From the NCBI GenBank assembly GCA_945949385.1, contig CAMFEL010000048.1, forward strand, positions 1-13,449: a stretch of 13,449 nucleotides of DNA. The letters run 5' to 3'. Below, piece by piece: positions 1 to 5,806 of this stretch. Numbering within the stretch: position 1 is the first letter of the stretch; every line of letters begins with the position of its first letter. The translations under genes were made by a program, and so were the position numbers. The notes under the pieces are model-generated. The model did not search any database and was not told the origin of the DNA. It was given only the letters and a program-made list of their open reading frames with translations. Origin of the DNA: an uncultured Clostridia bacterium. Lineage in GTDB: Bacteria; Bacillota; Clostridia; Oscillospirales; CAG-272.

Positions 1-237
1 CAGCAGGATCTTTTCTTCAACCTGTCCCGGCGCAATATTCTCCTGCCGTACCCTGCCCTCCGTGCAGGCGTATTCAAGAAACAGCACGGGGGAGCCGGAA
101 ACGGTTTTCAAAACGCCCTTGACCTTGAGGACATCTCCATTCCCCGCAGGCGAAGCAAGAACCACATTCCTCAGCGTCATAGAGGAAGCCGACAGAGCAG
201 CAAGAGAAGCAAATTTTTGATACTTCCCGTCACTCAT
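1..237 (-). CDS. Probable class I SAM-dependent methyltransferase, N-terminal part only (runs off the window)
   Basis: Only the first 79 codons are inside the window. The ATG at 235-237 overlaps the end of plsY by 8 bases (ATGAGTGA), and an AAGGA ribosome binding site 11 bases upstream lies within plsY's lysine-rich 3' end, so translation is probably coupled to plsY. The fragment begins MSDGKYQKFASLAALS and continues with a pattern (VVLASP... KVKGVLKTVSG.. VLFLEYACTEGRVRQENI) that resembles, from memory, the N-terminal domain of a family of roughly 390-residue methyltransferases common in Clostridia. In those proteins a short region of the type 'lSkP..k..K..i.p...fQ.E.yt..q.fHeNi' precedes the Rossmann-type SAM domain. 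No SAM-binding motif is visible because the catalytic domain lies outside the window, so the function rests on this N-terminal resemblance alone. The reading frame is solid and the product assignment is tentative. Confidence 0.6.
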   Translation of the reverse strand, partial: MSDGKYQKFASLAALSASSMTLRNVVLASPAGNGDVLKVKGVLKTVSGSPVLFLEYACTEGRVRQENIAPGQVEEKILL

Positions 238-943
238 TTTCAGAATCGTCCTTTTTCTTTTTGCTTTTAAACAGCACGGTCTTGTTTTCCTCACCGCGCA
301 CAAGCCTTACAATATTCTTTCTGTGCTGAAATACGACGAAAAGACCCGCGGCCACGGCAATTATCTCCACGCTCCTGTCCGCGCCGTTAAGCCTGTTCAG
401 CAGTATGGGATAAGCCATGCCGCATATTATAGACGCAAGGGAAACATATTTCGTACCCAGAACAATACCTGCGAAAAGCACAAAAAGTATAACGGGAATA
501 TACCACAAATTCATGCATATGCACGTAAAAATGACCATGGCGGCAAAGCAGGCAACTCCCTTGCCTCCCCTGAATTTGAAGAACACGGGATAGCTGTGCC
601 CCACCATGCAGGCAAAGCCCGCAATAAACAGAGCCAGAAATCGCAGATCCTCATGATAGAAGCAAAGCGGGCCGATAGCCATAGCCAAAACGGTTTTCAA
701 AAGGTCGCAGACAAAGGTCAGCGCCCCCGCTTTTTTGCCGTATGTACGCAGCATATTGGTGCTGCCGGCATTGCCGCTTCCGGAGGAGCGGACATCACTG
801 TGGTACAGCTTGGACGATATAATAATACCGAAATTCAGGCTGCCTAAAAGATACGCCGCAATTACAAGCAAGGCTATACTGATAATATACGCGGCATTTA
901 CGCCGAGTCCCCATTGGAGCAGCAGGTAAAATAAGCTTTTCAT
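230..943 (-). CDS. plsY: Glycerol-3-phosphate acyltransferase PlsY
   Basis: PlsY is a membrane enzyme that moves an acyl group from acyl-phosphate to position 1 of glycerol-3-phosphate, making lysophosphatidic acid, the first step of phospholipid synthesis in most Gram-positive bacteria. All three family motifs are present: SGSGNAGSTN at residues 54-63, GHSYPVFFKFRGGKGVA at 115-131, and YVSLASI near 166-172. HRKNIVRLVRGEE near 207-219 matches the usual C-terminal region. Several hydrophobic helices are evident. At 237 residues it is longer than the usual ~200. The excess is an N-terminal hydrophobic stretch before LLGSLNFG and a lysine-rich then acidic tail (KSKKKKKDDSENE). The start is 16 bases after the der stop, without a strong Shine-Dalgarno sequence, so the exact start is less certain than the identity. 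The tail's codons also supply the ribosome binding site of the overlapping next gene. Confidence 0.95.
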   Translation of the reverse strand: MKSLFYLLLQWGLGVNAAYIISIALLVIAAYLLGSLNFGIIISSKLYHSDVRSSGSGNAGSTNMLRTYGKKAGALTFVCDLLKTVLAMAIGPLCFYHEDLRFLALFIAGFACMVGHSYPVFFKFRGGKGVACFAAMVIFTCICMNLWYIPVILFVLFAGIVLGTKYVSLASIICGMAYPILLNRLNGADRSVEIIAVAAGLFVVFQHRKNIVRLVRGEENKTVLFKSKKKKDDSENE

Positions 944-959
944 CTGTGAAGGGTGAGCG

Positions 960-2291
960 TCAGGAGTCGCTCTCTCCTTTCTGTCTTACGATAATTTTAA
1001 TAGGAGTACCTTTGAAGCCGAAGGTCTGGCGAAGGCAGTTTTCAATATATCTCTGATAAGAAAAGTGAAACAGCTCGGCGCTGTTGCAGAAGCAAACAAA
1101 AGCAGGCGGCGCAACAGAAGTCTGAGTCATATAGTATATTTTCAGCCTTCTGCCCTTGTCGGAGGGAGGCTGCACTCTGTTGACCGCTTCCGCCAGCAAA
1201 TCGTTCAGCATACCGGTGGAAATACGGGTGTTAGCCTGATTATGCACATAATTTATATACTCAAACAGCTTTGTGACTCTCTGCCCCGTTTCAGCGGATA
1301 TAAACAGCAACGGAGCATAGGTCATATACGAAAGAGCGTCATAAATCTTTTTTGTATATGAATTGACCGTATTATTGTCCTTATCAATAAGATCCCACTT
1401 ATTGACGCAGATAATAGTGGCTTTTCCCGCCTCATGGGCAATACCGGCAATCTTTTCGTCCTGCTCGGAAATACCCTCCGCGGCGTCAATAACCAAAAGG
1501 CATACCTGAGCGCGCTCCACCGCCATTTTTGCCCTGAGAACACTGAACTTTTCCACTCTGTCCTCAACCTTTGACCGGCGGCGTATACCGGCGGTGTCAA
1601 TAAAATTGTACTTCCCGAACTCGTTTTCAAAGCGGGTGTCTATGGCGTCACGGGTGGTACCCGCAATATTTGAAACAATAAGCCGCTCGTCACCGAGAAT
1701 TCTGTTGATAAGGGAAGATTTACCTGCATTAGGCTTGCCTATGACAGCCACATTTATAACATCGTCGTCGCTGTCGTCGTTCTCAAATTCGGGAAGCGCG
1801 TCGATAACCGCGTCAAGCAAATCACCGCTGCCGCTGCCGTGAAGCGAGGACAGAGCAATGGGGTCAATATCGAAACCAAGCTCATAAAACTCATAAAATT
1901 CGGGAGGAACATCGCCTATTCTGTCCACCTTGTTGATTACCGGAATAACAGGTTTTTTAGATTTTTTCAGCATTACGGCAATATCCAGATCATCCGCAAG
2001 CAGACCCGTGCGTATGTCGCACATAAATACGATAACATCAGCAGTATCAATAGCGATCTGAGCCTGCTCGCGCATTTTTTTAAGGATCAGATCGTCTGTT
2101 TTCGGCTCTATTCCGCCCGTATCAATAACTATCATGGTCTTGCCGCGCCACTCGGTTTCGCCGTAAATGCGGTCGCGGGTAATGCCCGGGGTATCCTCCA
2201 CAATAGCGCGTCGCTCACCGATGAGCTTGTTAAACAGGGTGGATTTACCCACGTTCGGTCTGCCCACTATTGCAATAACCGGTTTTGCCAT
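960..2291 (-). CDS. der: GTPase Der (EngA), 50S ribosome assembly factor
   Basis: Der is an essential GTPase with two tandem G domains that helps late assembly of the 50S ribosomal subunit. The first G domain shows G1 GRPNVGKS (10-17), G3 DTGG (57-60) and G4 NKVD (120-123). After an acidic linker (about 168-178, ENDDSDDD) the second shows GKPNAGKS (185-192), DTAG (232-235) and NKWD (297-300). The C-terminal KH-like domain occupies about 352-440. The length of 443 residues is typical. The ATG has an AAAGGA ribosome binding site 11 bases upstream. The gene lies 48 bases after the DUF512 gene and 16 bases before plsY, a Firmicutes arrangement that links ribosome maturation to phospholipid synthesis in one transcript. 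No family residue appears to be missing. Confidence 0.98.
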   Translation of the reverse strand: MAKPVIAIVGRPNVGKSTLFNKLIGERRAIVEDTPGITRDRIYGETEWRGKTMIVIDTGGIEPKTDDLILKKMREQAQIAIDTADVIVFMCDIRTGLLADDLDIAVMLKKSKKPVIPVINKVDRIGDVPPEFYEFYELGFDIDPIALSSLHGSGSGDLLDAVIDALPEFENDDSDDDVINVAVIGKPNAGKSSLINRILGDERLIVSNIAGTTRDAIDTRFENEFGKYNFIDTAGIRRRSKVEDRVEKFSVLRAKMAVERAQVCLLVIDAAEGISEQDEKIAGIAHEAGKATIICVNKWDLIDKDNNTVNSYTKKIYDALSYMTYAPLLFISAETGQRVTKLFEYINYVHNQANTRISTGMLNDLLAEAVNRVQPPSDKGRRLKIYYMTQTSVAPPAFVCFCNSAELFHFSYQRYIENCLRQTFGFKGTPIKIIVRQKGESDS

Positions 2292-2339
2292 ATATTTCCG
2301 ATTCCTTTCGTAATAATCCTTTTTCTTTCGCGCCCGACC

Positions 2340-3647
2340 TTATTCCTTGCCCAGAAGTCTCATAAGAAACTCAGCGCCGTCGTTTTCGTTAAACACAAGA
2401 GGCACGCCCAAAGTCTCTGAAAGCTCCTCAGGGGTCATTCCGCACAGGAACAGATCTCCCTCACTGCGAAGCACGTTTCTTGACAGCAGAAGCTCCTCAC
2501 CAAGCTCCTTGCCCCTAAGCTGCTCTGAAATGTCCCGCCCCGTAAGAAGCCCCGTCACCGTAACCTCACCGCCGAAAAAATTGTTTTTTACGGCATATAC
2601 ATGAATCTTAAGCTCAGAACACCGCTCAGAGAGAATGCCGCAAAGCTCACTGATAAGTCCGTACGCAGCCTCGCCTGTGGCAACGGAAACCTCCCGCCGC
2701 ACATTAAAATCCTCGCCGTCAAGCATTGACAGCACAGACATAAACTCATGCTCAAAGCTTGAAAGCATACCTACGCCGTTTTCAAGCTGAGAAAAATCTC
2801 CCCAAAACTCAAAGTCCGGCAGCGGAGTCCCGCTTTTTACATAAAATTCATCGGAAGCATAGAAAATACGCTCTCCGAATTTTTCAATACACCCGTTCCC
2901 GAAGTCGGTCACCTGACGGATAACCTCGGCACATTCCGCCGGGGTAAAAGGCTCCAACGGGTACAGCTTTTCACGGTACGCCGTAAGTCCCGCAGGCACA
3001 ACAGCAACGCTGTCCATCTGCGGATAATACTCGGAGAGATCGCGCATAGTGCGCATAAGCTCCTCGCCGTCATTTATGCCGCGGCATAAAACTATCTGAG
3101 CGCGCAGCTTAATACCGGCATCAGCCAAAGTACGCAGATAAGCCAAAACCTCACCGGAATGCCTGTTTTTCATCATTTTGACCCGCAGTTCCGGATTAGT
3201 GGTATGGACGGAAACATTAACGGGAGAAATGTGCATATTTATAATACGCTGAATATCGGAAGGCTTCAGATTGGTAAGCGTAATATAATTCCCGTGGAGA
3301 AAAGACAGACGTGAATCGTCGTCCTTAAAATATATCGAGGAGCGCATCCCCGGAGGATTCTGATCGATAAAGCAGAAAATGCACTTGTTTTCACAGGTAT
3401 GCTTTTTGTCCATCAAAGGGGTGGCAAATTCAAGACCTATATCGTCGTACTCTTTCTTTCTGATAAGTACGCTGAAAGGCTCCCCGCGCCGCCGCAGGGA
3501 TAAAATTACCTCCCGCTCCGCAAGGTAAAAGCGGTAATCAAGCACATCGCAAATTTCATGTCCGTTAACGCTGAGAAGCACGTCACCGGGCAGAATACCG
3601 TGCTTTTCAGCCCTGGAATTGCTGTCAACACCAACTATCTCTACCAT
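2340..3647 (-). CDS. DUF512 family protein: PDZ domain plus radical-SAM-type Fe-S domain
   Basis: This 435-residue protein belongs to the DUF512 family, annotated as putative radical SAM or FeS oxidoreductase (TIGR03279-like); its reaction is unknown. Residues 1-65 form a PDZ-like domain (VEIVGVDSNSRAEKHGILPGD...LLSVNG). A radical-SAM-type cluster motif follows, CENKCIFC with cysteines at 85, 89 and 92, within the family signature KCIFCFIDQNPPGMRSS. Radical-SAM barrel-like segments follow (NVSVHTTNPELR, IVLCRGINDG) and then a DUF512 C-terminal region with GxxT-type loops. The start is secure: GGGGAGG lies 5-7 bases before the ATG. It is the first gene of the block running into der and plsY, behind a consensus promoter with a leader of only about 22 bases. 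The conserved pairing with der suggests, but does not prove, a role in ribosome or RNA maturation. Confidence 0.9.
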   Translation of the reverse strand: MVEIVGVDSNSRAEKHGILPGDVLLSVNGHEICDVLDYRFYLAEREVILSLRRRGEPFSVLIRKKEYDDIGLEFATPLMDKKHTCENKCIFCFIDQNPPGMRSSIYFKDDDSRLSFLHGNYITLTNLKPSDIQRIINMHISPVNVSVHTTNPELRVKMMKNRHSGEVLAYLRTLADAGIKLRAQIVLCRGINDGEELMRTMRDLSEYYPQMDSVAVVPAGLTAYREKLYPLEPFTPAECAEVIRQVTDFGNGCIEKFGERIFYASDEFYVKSGTPLPDFEFWGDFSQLENGVGMLSSFEHEFMSVLSMLDGEDFNVRREVSVATGEAAYGLISELCGILSERCSELKIHVYAVKNNFFGGEVTVTGLLTGRDISEQLRGKELGEELLLSRNVLRSEGDLFLCGMTPEELSETLGVPLVFNENDGAEFLMRLLGKE

Positions 3648-3675
3648 CGGTGCACCTCCCCTTCTTTTTCATTAT

Positions 3676-3704
3676 ATTATACTATAATTTACCCATAAGG
3701 TCAA
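3676..3704 (-). promoter_or_regulatory. Sigma-A-type promoter for the DUF512-der-plsY operon
   Basis: On the minus strand, TTGACC (3699-3704) and TATAAT (3676-3681) are separated by exactly 17 bases. The -10 box is perfect and the -35 box differs from consensus at one position. The predicted start near 3669 gives a leader of about 22 bases before the ATG, leaving room for little more than the strong ribosome binding site. Leader-based regulation of this operon is therefore unlikely. Confidence 0.88.
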
Positions 3705-3734
3705 CAATTACGCATAAAAAACACCGTCTTAAGG

Positions 3735-3771
3735 GCAAAAAGCAAAAGCCCCTGAAAAACAGGAGCTTTTG
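3735..3771 (-). terminator. Intrinsic terminator after rpmA
   Basis: The arms at 3743-3754 and 3760-3771 form a 12-bp stem around a five-base loop. On the minus-strand RNA every pair closes, with one G-U wobble that would be a C/A mismatch if read from the plus strand. This fits use in the minus direction. A short U run (CUUUUUG) follows at 3736-3742. It lies 22 bases beyond the rpmA stop and ends the rplU-prp-rpmA unit before the next promoter. Confidence 0.82.
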
Positions 3772-3793
3772 AAAACATAATACTTATTGCAAC

Positions 3794-4075
3794 TCACTCG
3801 GCAGCGTAAACGCTGACCTGCTTTCTGCCGCCGTGGATATGCTCAAACTTCACCTTGCCGTCGATAAGAGCGAACAGGGTGTCATCGGAGCCGCGACCCA
3901 CATTGTTGCCGGGATGGATATGGGTGCCTCTCTGGCGGATGATGATGTTGCCGGCGAGAACTGCCTGTCCGTCGGACTTCTTAACGCCGAGGCGCTTTGA
4001 CTCACTGTCACGGCCGTTCTTGGTAGAACCGACACCTTTCTTATGTGCAAAAAACTGCAAACCTATTCTAAGCAT
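3794..4075 (-). CDS. rpmA: 50S ribosomal protein L27, with Prp-cleaved N-terminal extension
   Basis: L27 sits near the peptidyl transferase centre, where its N-terminus contacts tRNA. The 93-residue product starts MLRIGLQFFAHKKGVGSTKNG. LQFFA followed by (H/S)KKG is the Firmicutes signature of an N-terminal extension removed by the protease Prp, so the mature protein should begin at His11 in HKKGVGSTKNGRDS. The body (GQAVLAGNIIIRQRGTHIHPG, VGRGSDDTLFAL, GGRKQVSV) is standard L27. The ATG is preceded by GGAGG at a good distance; a nearer ATG five bases upstream is out of frame. The gene follows prp by 36 bases and is closed by a terminator. The obgE gene that commonly follows rpmA is not next to it. 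Confidence 0.98.
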   Translation of the reverse strand: MLRIGLQFFAHKKGVGSTKNGRDSESKRLGVKKSDGQAVLAGNIIIRQRGTHIHPGNNVGRGSDDTLFALIDGKVKFEHIHGGRKQVSVYAAE

Positions 4076-4111
4076 TTCATTTACCTCCGTAATTAGTTAT
4101 GGCGAAGCCGC

Positions 4112-4462
4112 TCACTCGTCGACTTCTTCAACCTCAAGAAAATCGTAATATTCCTCAACAAGGTCATTAAGCTGAAAGAAATAGCCTTGGAACAGTCCGC
4201 TAATTGCAAACTGCTTTTTTTCGTCCTCCGAATACTCCGGAAGAGCGGCCATTGCCTTCACACAGATCCTTGTTGCTCCGTCGTCGACCTCATAGTCAAC
4301 ATCGGAAGCGTAGGAGATCTCGATGGTATTGACAATAAGCATTGTCATTGCGGAAAGTGCCGCGCAAAGCACATCCTCTCCGCTCTCACCGTATCCCGTA
4401 TGACCGGTTTCTTCAAAGCCGTAGTAGAAGCCACCGCGGCGGAAGAATTTGACCTTGGTCAT
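4112..4462 (-). CDS. prp: Ribosomal-processing cysteine protease Prp
   Basis: Prp is a small cysteine protease that removes the N-terminal extension of L27 in Firmicutes and is needed for functional ribosomes there. The 116-residue product has the family catalytic region GHTGYGESGEDVLCAALSAM at residues 20-39, with the catalytic His21 and Cys33 in their expected spacing. The remainder is the usual alpha/beta fold with an acidic C-terminus (EEYYDFLEVEEVDE). The gene lies 3 bases after the rplU stop. Its GAGG ribosome binding site is inside the end of rplU, so translation is probably coupled. Its substrate gene, rpmA, comes next, and the L27 extension encoded there carries the matching cleavage motif. 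Confidence 0.95.
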   Translation of the reverse strand: MTKVKFFRRGGFYYGFEETGHTGYGESGEDVLCAALSAMTMLIVNTIEISYASDVDYEVDDGATRICVKAMAALPEYSEDEKKQFAISGLFQGYFFQLNDLVEEYYDFLEVEEVDE

Positions 4463-4465
4463 CTC

Positions 4466-4777
4466 TTATGCCTCGATCTTAACGATCTCGACCTTGGTAT
4501 AGGGCTGTCTGTGACCCATCTTTCTCTTTTCGTTCTTCTTGGGCTTGTAGGTAAAGACAGTGATCTTTTTGCTCTTGCCGTTTTTAACGACCTTTGCCGT
4601 TACCTTAGCTCCGTCAACCGTGGGAGCGCCGACCTTAACATCTGCGCCTTCTCCGGTAACGAGAACCTTGTCAAATACTACTTCTGCTCCTTCGTCAGCT
4701 GTAAGCTTTTCAACGAAGACGGTCTCCCCTTCGGTGACCTTGTACTGCTTTCCGCCGGTTTCAATTACTGCGTACAC
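4466..4777 (-). CDS. rplU: 50S ribosomal protein L21 (GTG start)
   Basis: L21 is a 23S rRNA-binding protein of the large subunit. From the GTG at 4775-4777 the product is 103 residues, the typical length, and begins MYAVIETGGKQYKV, the conserved L21 N-terminus. It ends with the conserved basic region YKPKKNEKRKMGHRQPYT. The frame stays open to an ATG eight codons upstream (4799-4801). The GTG is preferred because the family begins at this point and because AGAGAGGTG lies six bases before it; the ATG has no good ribosome binding site and falls in a leader hairpin arm. It is the first gene of the rplU-prp-rpmA operon. Confidence 0.96.
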   Translation of the reverse strand: MYAVIETGGKQYKVTEGETVFVEKLTADEGAEVVFDKVLVTGEGADVKVGAPTVDGAKVTAKVVKNGKSKKITVFTYKPKKNEKRKMGHRQPYTKVEIVKIEA

Positions 4778-4854
4778 GAAAAGCACCTCTCTTTCATTCA
4801 TGACTCGCCGGTCATCGGGTCAGCAAAAGCTGTTAAAACCCATACCGTGCGGCA
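4778..4854 (-). ncRNA. Probable L21-type ribosomal protein leader (5' UTR of rplU)
   Basis: Between the predicted transcription start near 4854 and the rplU GTG lies a leader of about 77 bases with two adjacent hairpins. The first pairs 4838-4841 with 4817-4820 and 4829-4832 with 4821-4824, enclosing a four-base U loop and leaving a five-base bulge. The second pairs 4811-4815 with 4800-4804 around the loop CGGCGA. The ribosome binding site follows immediately. Firmicutes are known to carry a structured L21 leader (Rfam class L21_leader) at this position, thought to be an autoregulatory binding site for L21. Match to that Rfam model is inferred from position and architecture and was not tested. 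Confidence 0.55.
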
Positions 4855-4860
4855 GTGTAT

Positions 4861-4890
4861 AGTATACCACCTGCGATATACTTTTGTCAA
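4861..4890 (-). promoter_or_regulatory. Sigma-A-type promoter for rplU-prp-rpmA
   Basis: On the minus strand, TTGACA (4885-4890), a perfect -35 box, is followed after 18 bases by TATACT (4861-4866). The predicted start is near 4854. It lies about 60 bases beyond the folD stop. I see no clear terminator in 4891-4951, so read-through from the folD side may add to expression. Confidence 0.82.
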
Positions 4891-4951
4891 GCAAAATCAC
4901 AAACTTTTTAGTATAAATCCGTATATCTCGTATATATCCTAACAAATCAAA

Positions 4952-5806
4952 CTATTTTTCCAAAGAACGCCGCGCCGCCGTCAGCGTATTTTCAAGCAAG
5001 GTAGTGATTGTCATAGGGCCGACCCCGCCCGGAACGGGCGTAATGGCACCGGCCACCTTTTCAACACAATCAAAGTCAACATCGCCGCACAGCTTGCCTT
5101 TAGCGTCTCGGTTCATTCCCACATCGATCACAACTGCGCCCGGCTTTACCATGTCGGCAGTTACAAAGCGCGCCTTGCCGATCGCAACAACAAGAATATC
5201 AGCCTCTCTCGTTACCTCGGCAAGATTTTTTGTCCTTGAATGGCAGACGGTCACGGTGCCGTTTGCGTGAAGCAAAAGCATAGCCATGGGCTTGCCCACT
5301 ATATTGCTTCTGCCGATTACAACGCACCGCTTCCCCGCAATATCAATTTTCTCTTGCCTGAGCATAGTCATAATACCGGCGGGAGTACAAGGAAGAAAAT
5401 CAAAGTCACCGAGCATAATGCGCCCCACGTTTTCGGTAGTAAAAGCGTCAACATCCTTTTCGGGGGGAATAGCAGCAATAACCGCATTTTCGTCAAGATG
5501 CTTGGGAAGAGGGAGCTGAACGAGTATGCCGTGAACGGTATTGTCCGCCGCCAGCTCGTTTACGCAAGCAAGCAATTCTTCCTCGGTTGTGTTTTCCGAA
5601 AGCTCAATAACGCGGGAATTCATACCTGCCGCCTCGCAGGCTTTTTTCTTATTGCGAACATAAACGCAGGAGGCAGGGTCACTGCCGACTATAACCACGG
5701 CAAGTCCGGGAGCAAAGCCGTTTTCCGCCTTAAACGCCGCAACTCTTTCGGCAATATCTGCGCGCACCTCGGCGGCAATTTTTTTACCGTCAATAATATG
5801 AGCCAT
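4952..5806 (-). CDS. folD: Bifunctional methylenetetrahydrofolate dehydrogenase / methenyltetrahydrofolate cyclohydrolase FolD
   Basis: FolD interconverts 5,10-methylene-, 5,10-methenyl- and 10-formyl-tetrahydrofolate with NADP(H), supplying one-carbon units for purines and formyl-Met-tRNA. The 284-residue protein shows the catalytic Tyr49-x3-Lys53 pair in SCVYVRNKKKACE, the folate-site QLPLP (97-101), KDVD (117-120), the nucleotide-binding GRSNIVGKP (165-173), and PGGVGPMT (259-266). The length is normal. The start codon overlaps the lgt stop by one base (TAATG), so ribosomes finishing lgt can restart on folD. It is the last gene of the block that runs through argS, yebC and lgt. Confidence 0.98.
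   Translation of the reverse strand: MAHIIDGKKIAAEVRADIAERVAAFKAENGFAPGLAVVIVGSDPASCVYVRNKKKACEAAGMNSRVIELSENTTEEELLACVNELAADNTVHGILVQLPLPKHLDENAVIAAIPPEKDVDAFTTENVGRIMLGDFDFLPCTPAGIMTMLRQEKIDIAGKRCVVIGRSNIVGKPMAMLLLHANGTVTVCHSRTKNLAEVTREADILVVAIGKARFVTADMVKPGAVVIDVGMNRDAKGKLCGDVDFDCVEKVAGAITPVPGGVGPMTITTLLENTLTAARRSLEK

Noticed and set aside
4187..4942. Long plus-strand open frame opposite prp and rplU
   Set aside because: It runs antisense to two certain ribosomal-operon genes and their promoter, and its translation resembles no family I recognise.
4891..4951. Terminator after folD
   Set aside because: The stretch has short direct repeats (ATATACG twice) but no stem followed by a U tract.
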